Source: a virus
DNA length: 37,939 nucleotides
Strand: one strand, 5' to 3'
IMG/VR virus record: IMGVR_UViG_3300044984_002279
Coordinates: 1-37,939 of that record
Notes under the pieces: model-generated
What the model saw: only the letters and a program-made list of their open reading frames with translations
Told to the model about the DNA's origin: nothing
The model's database searches: none
Position numbers and translations under genes: made by a program
Shown: positions 5,787 to 11,648 of the stretch, piece by piece
Numbering within the stretch: the stretch's first letter is position 1
Layout: each line of letters begins with the position of its first letter

Positions 5787-6050
5787 ATGACTCAAAATCA
5801 ACAACTCTTTATCAATAGCATCTGCACTGCTATAGTGGCAGGTGATTTTGCCATGTTCTCAAATCCTGCTAACTGTGGCGTTAACTTTAAGTGGGACGAG
5901 TTCGCTGACATGATGGCCGCACGGTGTCGCACTGATATCTTTATATATGTTAAGTTGACCAAGAAGAACACTGCAGAAGTACAGGCTCATGCAGAACTAG
6001 TTGGACGCAGGGTTGCTACAGAATTGCTGTGGAGAGCGAGGACGGTATGA
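5787..6050 (+). CDS. Hypothetical phage protein (87 aa)
   Basis: ATG 5787 follows AGAAGG at 5777-5782; the upstream in-frame TTG at 5760 lies in the promoter. The protein is helical with aromatic-rich segments (FKWDEFADMMAARC). The segment 'EFADMMAARC' loosely resembles the 'FAELIVREC' core of the paralogues that follow, so it may be a distant relative. It overlaps the next gene by ATGA. Confidence 0.72.
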   Translation: MTQNQQLFINSICTAIVAGDFAMFSNPANCGVNFKWDEFADMMAARCRTDIFIYVKLTKKNTAEVQAHAELVGRRVATELLWRARTV

Positions 6051-6256
6051 ACGAAAAGATTCGACAACTTGCCAAGTGCAATGAACGTATCCAAAACTTT
6101 TTTGAGACAGGGCCGGTGCAACGTGCTGCTATCGAGGAGTTCGCCGAACTTATTGTTCGGGAATGTGCTCATTTAGTTGACACTCTTAACGAAGCATACG
6201 GAGCACCCAGCACTGCTGGAAAATTTATCAAAGAACAGTTCGGAGTTGAAGAATGA
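6047..6256 (+). CDS. FAELIVREC-family small protein, paralogue 1 (69 aa)
   Basis: First clear member of the tandem family. It shows the family signature: MNE(K/R)IRQL start, EFAELIVRECAHLV core and IKEQFGVEE end. The variable part lies between start and core. The last codons GGA GTT GAA GAA TGA (6242-6256) contain the GGAG Shine-Dalgarno and ATG of the next gene, so the C-terminus is also a translation signal. No biochemical role is known for this widespread phage family. Confidence 0.82.
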   Translation: MNEKIRQLAKCNERIQNFFETGPVQRAAIEEFAELIVRECAHLVDTLNEAYGAPSTAGKFIKEQFGVEE

Positions 6257-6492
6257 TTGAAGATCGTATTATTGACGACAAGATTATGTTGAAAGACTTA
6301 CTGGCCCAAGCTGTATGCCTTGGTGTCAAGGCTGGTCGTGGAGAACTCGATTATCCTGGTGCTTGGTGTATTGTCAATGACATTCTGAACGAGACCGAAG
6401 AAATTCTAAGTCACCGTGAACGAGTGCTTGGCATTAGAAGTATGTGTGTTCAAGTGGTAGAAAAATTAAATCTTTTGGCAGATCAAGAATGA
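6253..6492 (+). CDS. Hypothetical protein inserted in the paralogue array (79 aa)
   Basis: Starts in the ATGA overlap of paralogue 1. It lacks the FAELIVREC core and is not a family member by eye. It is helical (IIDDKIMLKDLLAQAVCLGV and a long acidic helix) and ends in LADQE, so its joint to the next gene differs from GVEE. It may be a passenger in the array. Confidence 0.75.
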   Translation: MIEDRIIDDKIMLKDLLAQAVCLGVKAGRGELDYPGAWCIVNDILNETEEILSHRERVLGIRSMCVQVVEKLNLLADQE

Positions 6493-6737
6493 ACGAACGA
6501 ATCACAGCAATTATGCAAAAGTGTTTTGACATCACTATTGACCAGCGCGGCCGCGAAGAATGCACCGCGGACTACACTAACATCCAGATGTTTGTTCAAC
6601 TGATCGGGTTGGAGTGTATCAAGGAAATTGAAACTGCCGCTTATCACGATTCGTGTGAGGACTGGGAGTATGGGTATAACGCTGGGCTACGCAAAGCAAA
6701 AGAGTTGATTACAAAACATTTTGGAGTTGCTGAATGA
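6489..6737 (+). CDS. FAELIVREC-family small protein, paralogue 2, diverged (82 aa)
   Basis: ATG 6489 overlaps the upstream TGA. It keeps the MNERI start and the ITKHFGVAE end, but the core is altered to FVQLIGLECIKEI, so it is a diverged copy. The C-terminal codons GGA GTT GCT GAA TGA (6723-6737) again provide the Shine-Dalgarno and start for the next gene. Confidence 0.8.
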   Translation: MNERITAIMQKCFDITIDQRGREECTADYTNIQMFVQLIGLECIKEIETAAYHDSCEDWEYGYNAGLRKAKELITKHFGVAE

Positions 6738-6961
6738 ACGAACGAATTGAACAACTTGCCGATCAGGCCGGTGCCGATATTTGGGGAGACCAAGTAATGG
6801 CTAGTCGGCATTTTGATATAGAAAAGTTCGCCGAACTTATTATTCGGGAATGTGTTGGAGTTGTAGAAGGTGGAAGGTTCCTACACGATCAGGCACCAAC
6901 TGCTATCTTTGCTAAAGAATGTAGTGGTGCGATTAAACGACATTTTGGAGTTACGGAATGA
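6734..6961 (+). CDS. FAELIVREC-family small protein, paralogue 3 (75 aa)
   Basis: Canonical member: MNERIEQLADQAG start, KFAELIIRECVGVVEGG core, AIKRHFGVTE end. The variable middle differs from neighbours. The joint to the next gene is GGAGTTACGGAATGA (6947-6961), where ATG at 6958 starts paralogue 4. Confidence 0.83.
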   Translation: MNERIEQLADQAGADIWGDQVMASRHFDIEKFAELIIRECVGVVEGGRFLHDQAPTAIFAKECSGAIKRHFGVTE

Positions 6962-7215
6962 ACGACAGAATTCGTGAACTATACCTACAAGCCCATAGCA
7001 TACGTCATTATGACGGTGATCCTATGCGTGAGGGTAATCCTCCTACTGTTTATTGGCAGGGTGAAAAGAGTGCTGAAAAGTTCGCCGAACTGATTGTGCA
7101 GGAATGTGCCAATCATTGTGATTTACTATTAGATCATAAGATTAGTTCAGAATGGTCAAGAGGAACACACGATTGTTCCAGAGCGATTAAGAAACATTTC
7201 GGAGTTGAAGAATGA
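6958..7215 (+). CDS. FAELIVREC-family small protein, paralogue 4 (85 aa)
   Basis: MNDRIRELYLQAHSI start, KFAELIVQECANHC core and AIKKHFGVEE end. The variable insert between start and core is longer and rich in Pro, Gly and Trp. The GVEE-stop joint (7201-7215) starts the following, unrelated gene. Confidence 0.83.
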   Translation: MNDRIRELYLQAHSIRHYDGDPMREGNPPTVYWQGEKSAEKFAELIVQECANHCDLLLDHKISSEWSRGTHDCSRAIKKHFGVEE

Positions 7216-7529
7216 CAACAATTAATCTTGAAGAAATTCCGCAAGGTGTATTGGATGATATCGCTGATTGTTTTGAAGTAGTTACCTTTGAAAATTATAT
7301 GAAACCGGTAACTGCTGAATGTGAACTCAGACGATCAAACTATCGTAGGTTCGTTGCCAACAATGTTGAAGGCTGGGCGTTAGATAGTAAAACGTTTGAA
7401 TCTAAATTAATTACGGGAACTACAATGGAATGTTATCTTGTTCGGGGTGTTTTTACTGCCGATCCCGCAGATATCTATTCTGTCCTATCTGCCGGAATTG
7501 TGGTATCAAATTTTGGAGTTGCTGAATGA
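7212..7529 (+). CDS. Unrelated protein in the paralogue array (105 aa)
   Basis: This gene lacks the family start and core (it begins MTTINLEEIPQGVLDDIADC) yet ends in NFGVAE, encoded by GGA GTT GCT GAA TGA (7515-7529). The shared end is best explained by the need for a Shine-Dalgarno at this spot rather than by homology. The rest is a mixed alpha/beta protein of unknown function. It looks like a foreign cassette spliced into the array. Confidence 0.78.
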   Translation: MTTINLEEIPQGVLDDIADCFEVVTFENYMKPVTAECELRRSNYRRFVANNVEGWALDSKTFESKLITGTTMECYLVRGVFTADPADIYSVLSAGIVVSNFGVAE

Positions 7530-7756
7530 ACGAACGAATTCGAGAACTTTACGAACAGGCTAGACTACAGGCCAAAAGCATCGATGCGGATCTTGATCGA
7601 CAGGGTTGGATGGATCTGTATCACCAAAAGTTCGCCGAGCTGATTGTGCGGGAATGCTTGAATCAATGCTATAATCGTGGTATGAACGATGAATTGTATG
7701 CTGGGCAACTCAATGCCGCATGGTATATTGAACAACATTTCGGAGTTGAAGAATGA
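7526..7756 (+). CDS. FAELIVREC-family small protein, paralogue 5 (76 aa)
   Basis: MNERIRELYEQARLQAKSID start, QKFAELIVRECLNQCYNRG core and IEQHFGVEE end. It closely resembles paralogue 6 in the core DNA (AGTTCGCCGAGCTGATTGTG here). The GVEE-stop joint lies at 7742-7756. Confidence 0.83.
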   Translation: MNERIRELYEQARLQAKSIDADLDRQGWMDLYHQKFAELIVRECLNQCYNRGMNDELYAGQLNAAWYIEQHFGVEE

Positions 7757-8010
7757 ACGCACGAATTCAAGAACTTGCACTTGAGGCATTTGATCCGATA
7801 AACGCAATGGCATCTGAAGGTGTAGCAGATCGCCACACCTTTGACCAAGCATGGTTCCAACTGTATAACAAAAAGTTCGCCGAACTGATTGTGCAGGAAT
7901 GTGGGACTGTAATCAATAGTGAAAATTATCGACAACATTCTAAAGGTTGGAATGATGCCATTCAATGGGCAGATGGTATGATTAAAGAACATTTCGGAGT
8001 TGAAGAATGA
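7753..8010 (+). CDS. FAELIVREC-family small protein, paralogue 6 (85 aa)
   Basis: MNARIQELALEAFDPINAMA start, KKFAELIVQECGTVINSENY core, MIKEHFGVEE end. The joint GGAGTTGAAGAATGA (7996-8010) leads into a very short frame rather than another full family member. Confidence 0.83.
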   Translation: MNARIQELALEAFDPINAMASEGVADRHTFDQAWFQLYNKKFAELIVQECGTVINSENYRQHSKGWNDAIQWADGMIKEHFGVEE

Positions 8011-8117
8011 TTACAGTTTTTGAAGCAACATACGATGTTACAGAAAATCGCCTAACCATAAAGATTAGGCAAAAATATGCAAAGTATGCTACAATAGCAG
8101 CTATACAATGGAGTTGA
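8007..8117 (+). CDS. Very small protein (36 aa), possible cassette remnant
   Basis: The ATG at 8007 sits in the GVEE-stop joint and has its Shine-Dalgarno there. The frame runs 36 codons (MITVFEATYDVTENRLTIKI and a basic end) and stops at TGA 8115-8117, one base inside the next ATG. The beta-strand-like start resembles the beginnings of other small phage proteins, so it may be a truncated gene. Coupling on both sides supports translation. Confidence 0.5.
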   Translation: MITVFEATYDVTENRLTIKIRQKYAKYATIAAIQWS

Positions 8118-8359
8118 TGATGATTGATACTGAACAGATTTATTCACAGTGTGTGTACGATGTTGACAACAGGTACGTTACCCTGCGTTTGAAAAATTGT
8201 GGAGTTAGTCAAAGTGGTTCGTTTTGGCTCATAATGTCCGACACGTCCGACGATCCTAAATTGGATCAAGAAGTCTCAATCTTCTTGACTCCGGATGATT
8301 TGAGAGAAGTCATTGCTAGTTTGACAGAGGCGCTAGAGAAAAATGAAAGAAGAAATTAA
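8117..8359 (+). CDS. Hypothetical phage protein (80 aa)
   Basis: GGAG at 8110-8113 serves the ATGs at 8117 and 8120; an earlier ATG at 8108 would put the GGAG inside the gene. I choose 8117 because it overlaps the preceding TGA. The protein has a beta-rich first half (VYDVDNRYVTLRLKNCGV, SGSFWLIM) and a helical end (DDLREVIASLTEALEKNE), a layout common in phage proteins of unknown role. It overlaps the next gene by 17 bases. Confidence 0.7.
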   Translation: MMIDTEQIYSQCVYDVDNRYVTLRLKNCGVSQSGSFWLIMSDTSDDPKLDQEVSIFLTPDDLREVIASLTEALEKNERRN

Positions 8360-8546
8360 ACTAATGTGGTCTGATCCACGTTTTCAAGTCTTGGCCAAGG
8401 TGCTTCATCTCCTTGAGGGAGATAGAATTTGGGGCGGTCAGGATTGGCATTATAACCCTATTCATCCTGTTAAGTATCTGCCCATCAGGGATCAAGTTCG
8501 CCAAGCATTGGATGCTGTTAAAGCAGAGTACGGAGTTGAAGAATGA
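8343..8546 (+). CDS. Unrelated small protein ending in GVEE (67 aa)
   Basis: ATG 8343 lies inside the 3' end of the previous gene. The protein is Trp-rich and helical (MKEEIKLMWSDPRFQVLAKV, GGQDWHYNPIHPVKYLP) and not a family member, but it ends EYGVEE from the joint GGAGTTGAAGAATGA (8532-8546). Like the gene at 7212, it carries the shared end because that end is the ribosome-binding site for the next gene. Confidence 0.75.
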   Translation: MKEEIKLMWSDPRFQVLAKVLHLLEGDRIWGGQDWHYNPIHPVKYLPIRDQVRQALDAVKAEYGVEE

Positions 8547-8809
8547 ACAACCAAAGACTCAAAGCCTTGCTTGAGGAAGTTGGATTTGTTGGGTATCGCA
8601 ATGCCGCTGGATTTGTTAATATCCCAGTCCCTGCTTTTATTAGTCAGATGGATCAATTCGCTGAACTTATTATCCAAGAGTGTGCCAGGGTTGCGGTTGC
8701 AACACCTTGCCCAATTACAGACGAAGTCAGCCTGCAGTCTCAGGGGCACACCTGGGATATGGCTTGTGTCGAATCGGGGCGGGCTATTAAACAACATTTT
8801 CGGAGTTAA
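8543..8809 (+). CDS. FAELIVREC-family small protein, paralogue 7, frameshifted at its end (88 aa)
   Basis: It has the family core (QFAELIIQECARVAV) and reaches AIKQHF, but then reads RS-stop instead of GVKE-stop. One extra T in the run at 8797-8800 (CATTTTCGG instead of CATTTCGG or CATTTTGG) shifts the frame. The joint GGAGTTAAAGAATGA is still present at 8802-8816 and still starts the next gene at 8813. The product loses only its last few residues, so function may persist. A sequencing or assembly error is possible. Confidence 0.8.
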   Translation: MNNQRLKALLEEVGFVGYRNAAGFVNIPVPAFISQMDQFAELIIQECARVAVATPCPITDEVSLQSQGHTWDMACVESGRAIKQHFRS

Positions 8810-8812
8810 AGA

Positions 8813-9049
8813 ATGAACGATAGAATTCTCCTACTTGTCGAACAGGCAATGGTAACAACACCTGTGGCAGAAGGACCACTTAGTCACACATGGTTTGACA
8901 GAGAGAAGTTCGCCAAACTTATTATTCAGGACTGCATTAGTCAAACTGCCTTAGTGGGTATTGGCAATTTTAATAATCTTGATATTGTTTGGGCAGTTGA
9001 TGCATCTATTGACAATATACAAAGACATTTTGGTATCGTACCAGAATAA
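8813..9049 (+). CDS. FAELIVREC-family small protein, paralogue 8 (78 aa)
   Basis: MNDRILLLVEQAM start, KFAKLIIQDCISQ core (diverged) and IQRHFGIVPE end. It starts from the intact Shine-Dalgarno joint left after the frameshift in paralogue 7. It ends with TAA and has no GVEE joint, which matches the fact that no gene begins directly at its stop. Confidence 0.8.
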   Translation: MNDRILLLVEQAMVTTPVAEGPLSHTWFDREKFAKLIIQDCISQTALVGIGNFNNLDIVWAVDASIDNIQRHFGIVPE

Positions 9050-9063
9050 CCTAGAGAACTATA

Positions 9064-9255
9064 ATGTATATAACTAAAAAAGAAGTAGAAAGAATTTTAG
9101 AGGTTATGGCACCGTTTCCAGAAGTTGATAAATTTGATTTGGATCAAGACAATAGTTCTGGAATTGGGTCACTAACTACTTTAACTGTTCCTACTACATT
9201 GTATGGGATTAAGGGTAAATTTACAATTGAAATTTCTAATTTAGAGGATTGGTAA
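9064..9255 (+). CDS. Small hypothetical protein (63 aa)
   Basis: Starts 14 bases after paralogue 8 with a weak AGAGAA ahead of ATG 9064. It has a helical start (KKEVERILEVMAPFPEVDKF) and a beta C-terminus (YGIKGKFTIEIS). No motif is recognised. Its TAA overlaps the lipoprotein start by one base (TAATG at 9253-9257). Confidence 0.7.
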   Translation: MYITKKEVERILEVMAPFPEVDKFDLDQDNSSGIGSLTTLTVPTTLYGIKGKFTIEISNLEDW

Positions 9256-9494
9256 TGAAATATATTTTGATACTTTCGATAGTGTTACTAACAGGATGTG
9301 GGCCATATGCAAAAGAAACACGCTGGCCCGTTATGCCTGAAGGATTGCAAGATTGTAAAATCTATAATCTATCAGATGGTAATGGTCATGCGATTACAGT
9401 TGCTCGTTGTCCACTATCAGCGACCACGGTAAAGAATTCAAATAAGACTCCCTCCACAGCTATCACCATTGATAGTACGGAGTCGGCAAAATGA
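9255..9494 (+). CDS. Small phage lipoprotein (79 aa)
   Basis: ATG 9255 is coupled to the upstream stop; the in-frame TTG at 9249 is less likely. A signal peptide ends in the lipobox LLTGC (Cys 17). The mature part includes WPVMPEGLQDCKIY and ITVARCPLS, a pattern I recall from small lipoproteins of many tailed phages. It contains two further Cys that could form a disulphide in the periplasm. The C-terminal third is Ser/Thr-rich. It should be anchored to the outer or inner membrane; the role is unknown. Confidence 0.78.
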   Translation: MKYILILSIVLLTGCGPYAKETRWPVMPEGLQDCKIYNLSDGNGHAITVARCPLSATTVKNSNKTPSTAITIDSTESAK

Positions 9495-9511
9495 CAGTGC
9501 GGTATTGAATA

Positions 9512-9724
9512 ATGACCGTCATTAAAACTAGTATTGCAGAAGTAATGAATGATGATCCTAATAGTCCATTTTGGAAAAGGATTAATTCTACCCCAGAATT
9601 CAAAAAGTTTGAAAAAGAACTTGACAACATCATGTCGGTCAGTGTAAAATACGGTAAACCATATAACAATCTTACACATGAGGAATTAAAGAATGACATC
9701 AAAACCACTACTAACGTTTCGTGA
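9512..9724 (+). CDS. Hypothetical protein (70 aa)
   Basis: ATG 9512 opens 70 codons in an AT-rich, Lys/Asn-rich protein with no recognised motif (for example FWKRINSTPEFKKFEKELDN). Its last 32 bases overlap the next gene in another frame. Codon composition suggests a real gene, but the start lacks a strong Shine-Dalgarno. Confidence 0.62.
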   Translation: MTVIKTSIAEVMNDDPNSPFWKRINSTPEFKKFEKELDNIMSVSVKYGKPYNNLTHEELKNDIKTTTNVS

Positions 9725-9905
9725 TTGTCCATTCTGTGGACATGACTTAAACAGTGATGATATTATGGACACTGTTTACCCCACTGATCGCGAGCGTACC
9801 TCCTGGCAAGTGGTATGTCAAACATTAGCAGGTGGATGTGGGGCTACTATGTACGGTGAAACTGAAGAAGAATCAATGGACAATTGGAACAGGAGAGCAA
9901 AATGA
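9693..9905 (+). CDS. Lar-like restriction-alleviation zinc protein (70 aa)
   Basis: GAGGAATTAAAGA precedes ATG 9693. CPFCG (Cys 12 and 15) with Cys 42 and GCG (Cys 49) builds a zinc ribbon, and the end ESMDNWNRRA matches the 'AIxxWNRR' tail typical of Lar family proteins. Lar of the Rac prophage alleviates type I restriction; many phage Lar-like zinc ribbons are annotated only by this fold. An anti-restriction role is therefore possible but not certain. It overlaps the next gene by ATGA. Confidence 0.82.
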   Translation: MTSKPLLTFRDCPFCGHDLNSDDIMDTVYPTDRERTSWQVVCQTLAGGCGATMYGETEEESMDNWNRRAK

Positions 9906-10150
9906 AACAATTAATACGTGAAGCGTTTGAAACTTATACTTTGCCAAACTTTCGGGATGGTAAGGTTGTGTTTTTTAATGGGGAATACAATAACGATACA
10001 GTACAAGAACATTGGGAAACTTTTCAGGAAGGATGGGAATCCGCTGTTAAAGTTCTCCAAGCAAATAAAATCAATAGCGAGTACACTGATATACTGAGTA
10101 ATGGCGGATATGATCCACGCAATACTCACCCGTTAGGAATGCGTGAATGA
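9902..10150 (+). CDS. Hypothetical phage protein (82 aa)
   Basis: ATG 9902 overlaps the Lar-like stop; AGGAGAG at 9891-9897 is its Shine-Dalgarno. The protein is aromatic and acidic in the middle (VQEHWETFQEGWESAVKVLQ), a pattern seen in small phage proteins of unknown role. It overlaps the next gene by ATGA. Confidence 0.72.
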   Translation: MKQLIREAFETYTLPNFRDGKVVFFNGEYNNDTVQEHWETFQEGWESAVKVLQANKINSEYTDILSNGGYDPRNTHPLGMRE

Positions 10151-10356
10151 ATCACTATCTTAAACAACTAGCAGAACAAGCAGAACAGTACGCAACTAGA
10201 GCTATAAAAAATCTACCTGACGATGCTCCCGTAGGATTTATGGACTATTATACTGAACATCTAGTAAAATTGGTTATTACCGAATGTGCTCAGATAGCTG
10301 ATAGCTCTTGGGATATATCGGGAAATATGATTAAAAAACATTTTGGGATGGAATGA
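10147..10356 (+). CDS. FAELIVREC-family small protein, paralogue 9, distant (69 aa)
   Basis: It begins MNHYLKQLAEQAEQYATRAI, has the altered core EHLVKLVITECAQIADSS and ends MIKKHFGME. Length, core position and end identify it as a far-diverged copy lying about 1.1 kb downstream of the main array. The GVEE joint is reduced to GGGATGGAATGA, which still contains a purine-rich ribosome site for the gene at 10357. Confidence 0.75.
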   Translation: MNHYLKQLAEQAEQYATRAIKNLPDDAPVGFMDYYTEHLVKLVITECAQIADSSWDISGNMIKKHFGME

Positions 10357-10584
10357 ATGAGGTATTTCACGTTTGTTCAACCAAAGAATCTTGCAGGTGA
10401 CCCCGAATATATCACTATGAGTGAGGATGAAATTCGTAAGGAGTATTGGCCTCATTGGTATAAAAAAATGTGTGATAAGTATGAGCAGGCATACGTAGAT
10501 GAACATTATTCTTTTGAAGAGTGTTTAGATGACTGGAAGATAGTTCACTGGGCTTGGCAGGAGGGAAACCATAGTCAGTATTGA
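10357..10584 (+). CDS. Conserved-type phage protein (75 aa)
   Basis: ATG 10357 directly follows the stop of the previous gene, with GGATGGAATGA as ribosome site. The sequence (MRYFTFVQP start, ITMSEDEIRKEYWPHWYKKM middle, CLDDWKIVHWAWQE end) matches a small family I recall from many tailed phages, without known function. It is the last gene of the operon before an intergenic region with a promoter. Confidence 0.75.
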   Translation: MRYFTFVQPKNLAGDPEYITMSEDEIRKEYWPHWYKKMCDKYEQAYVDEHYSFEECLDDWKIVHWAWQEGNHSQY

Positions 10585-10599
10585 TCTATGCCCATCAAT

Positions 10600-10619
10600 T
10601 ATTTTCGCCGGCGCAAATA
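10600..10619. promoter_or_regulatory. Imperfect palindrome upstream of a promoter
   Basis: TATTTTCGCCGGCGCAAATA reads nearly the same on both strands (one mismatched pair). It ends five bases before the -35 at 10624. It may be an operator or the stem of a transcript-end hairpin for the operon before it; no T-run follows, so a terminator is less likely. Confidence 0.4.
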
Positions 10620-10623
10620 ACAC

Positions 10624-10652
10624 TTGACAAGCAATTAAATTGTTGCTATAAT
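10624..10652 (+). promoter_or_regulatory. Sigma70-type promoter with start codon at the expected transcription start
   Basis: TTGACA 10624-10629, 17 bp spacer, TGC-TATAAT with -10 at 10647-10652. The downstream ATG begins at 10659, seven bases after the -10, which is the normal transcription start position. A leaderless or near-leaderless message is expected. Confidence 0.88.
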
Positions 10653-10658
10653 ATATAA

Positions 10659-10895
10659 ATGACAACTACAGCAATCCCGGCCGATGGCATTGAGGGCATG
10701 TTGATCTGGGTGCATGGTCTAGACAGATTTATGTTTAGAGTTTACAATCCAAATCACACATTCAAAGATTATGACATCGACCACAGTGACCTTTGCGTGA
10801 CCATCAAAGATCAAGACGCTTACTTTTATGAACACGATAACGGGCTACTGACACTAGATCATAGCCCGGACACATTAGGCCACAATAAGAAATAA
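10659..10895 (+). CDS. Conserved-type phage protein (78 aa), probably leaderless
   Basis: The protein (IEGMLIWVHGLDRFMFRVYN, HTFKDYDIDHSDLCVTI and a Tyr-rich end with LDHSPDTLG) matches a small phage family I recall, whose members begin a few residues before 'IEG'. This supports ATG 10659 over the internal ATG 10698. With the promoter at 10624, the start codon coincides with the expected transcription start and no Shine-Dalgarno exists. Function unknown. Confidence 0.75.
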   Translation: MTTTAIPADGIEGMLIWVHGLDRFMFRVYNPNHTFKDYDIDHSDLCVTIKDQDAYFYEHDNGLLTLDHSPDTLGHNKK

Positions 10896-10899
10896 GAAT

Positions 10900-11028
10900 A
10901 TGCGTTATATAACCAATCAATTTCATTCAGTAGTCCTTCCCTATGAAGAAGGAATGATTGAATGGCTACACGAAAATTATCCAATGTCTAAATATTATAT
11001 TGTAGAGGTAAATGACGATGAAATTTAA
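10900..11028 (+). CDS. Small hypothetical protein (42 aa)
   Basis: ATG 10900 lies four bases after the previous stop, with AATAAGAA ahead of it. The peptide (MRYITNQFHSVVLPYEEGMI, ending YYIVEVNDDEI) has a coding-like composition. It overlaps the next gene by 11 bases. Function unknown. Confidence 0.6.
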   Translation: MRYITNQFHSVVLPYEEGMIEWLHENYPMSKYYIVEVNDDEI

Positions 11029-11308
11029 GAAAAAACCAGTTGTTATTGAAGCCGTAAAATTTGAGTATACCACTGTGGGTATCGACCGTTTAAGAGAGTT
11101 TTGCGGTAATAGACTTGGCAACGTTACTCAAGCGCGGCACATCAATGCTAAAGCAGAGGCCGAAATTGCCACCTTGGAAGACGGTGTAAAATTAAAAGTA
11201 GTTCACATTGCAACCGAAGGTGATTGGATTATTAAAGGTATACAAGGAGAGTTGTATTCCTGTAAATCAGACATTTTTGAGCAAACATATGAAAGATGTA
11301 CTGAATGA
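11018..11308 (+). CDS. Conserved phage protein of the MKFxKKPVVIEA type (96 aa)
   Basis: The start MKFKKKPVVIEAVKF and the end DWIIKGIQGELYSCKSDIFE, then TYE, match a very common phage protein usually left as hypothetical. In that family the protein starts at the Met before K-F, so I choose ATG 11018 over ATG 11012 two codons earlier. AGAGG at 11004-11008 is its Shine-Dalgarno. It overlaps the next gene by ATGA. Confidence 0.85.
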   Translation: MKFKKKPVVIEAVKFEYTTVGIDRLREFCGNRLGNVTQARHINAKAEAEIATLEDGVKLKVVHIATEGDWIIKGIQGELYSCKSDIFEQTYERCTE

Positions 11309-11562
11309 CTAATCAACACACTGATCTAATATATCGCCTACGTGAGAGGGCTAGGATCAGGCGTCAAATTCCATCTCGTAAATCGGTTGAAGAGGGCAAA
11401 CCTGACAGGATTTCTGATCTGCTAGAAGAAGCTGCCGCCGTTATAGAAACATTGACCGTTACTGCTGCACCACTGCAAAGAAATCCACCTCCCCCGCCAA
11501 TGTCTGATGAAATGTATGCTGCCCTAGACCGAGCAGATTATCAACAATCAATGGGAATATAA
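11305..11562 (+). CDS. Hypothetical phage protein with RIRRQIPSRKSV motif (85 aa)
   Basis: ATG 11305 overlaps the upstream TGA. The N-terminal half (LIYRLRERARIRRQIPSRKS, then DRISDLLEEAAAVIETL) matches a small helical phage protein I have seen repeatedly without function. The C-terminal part is Pro-rich (PPPPPMSDEMYAALDRADYQ). Likely a nucleic-acid- or protein-binding accessory factor, but this is guesswork. Confidence 0.73.
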   Translation: MTNQHTDLIYRLRERARIRRQIPSRKSVEEGKPDRISDLLEEAAAVIETLTVTAAPLQRNPPPPPMSDEMYAALDRADYQQSMGI

Positions 11563-11592
11563 TGTGTAGGGTTGATAAAGAAAAAATCTCCC

Positions 11593-11621
11593 TTGACAAA
11601 TAATACAAACTCTGTTACAAT
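11593..11621 (+). promoter_or_regulatory. Sigma70-type promoter for DNA ligase
   Basis: TTGACA 11593-11598, 17 bp spacer, TACAAT (one mismatch) at 11616-11621 with extended -10 TG. A 20-25 base leader carries AAGGAG at 11637-11642 before the ligase start. Confidence 0.87.
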
Positions 11622-11648
11622 ACGGTTTATTAAATAAAAGGAGTTTCA

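Larger units (their letters stand above)
6047..9049 (+). repeat. Tandem array of diverged FAELIVREC-family genes
   Basis: Eight family members (6047, 6489, 6734, 6958, 7526, 7753, 8543, 8813) lie in one coupled operon, with four or five unrelated genes between them; a ninth member lies at 10147. The members share a start, a core encoded by near-identical DNA such as AAGTTCGCCGAACTGATTGT, and an end that doubles as the next ribosome site. Middles differ fully in length and sequence. The pattern fits duplication followed by fast divergence plus insertion of passengers at the joints. Confidence 0.85.
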
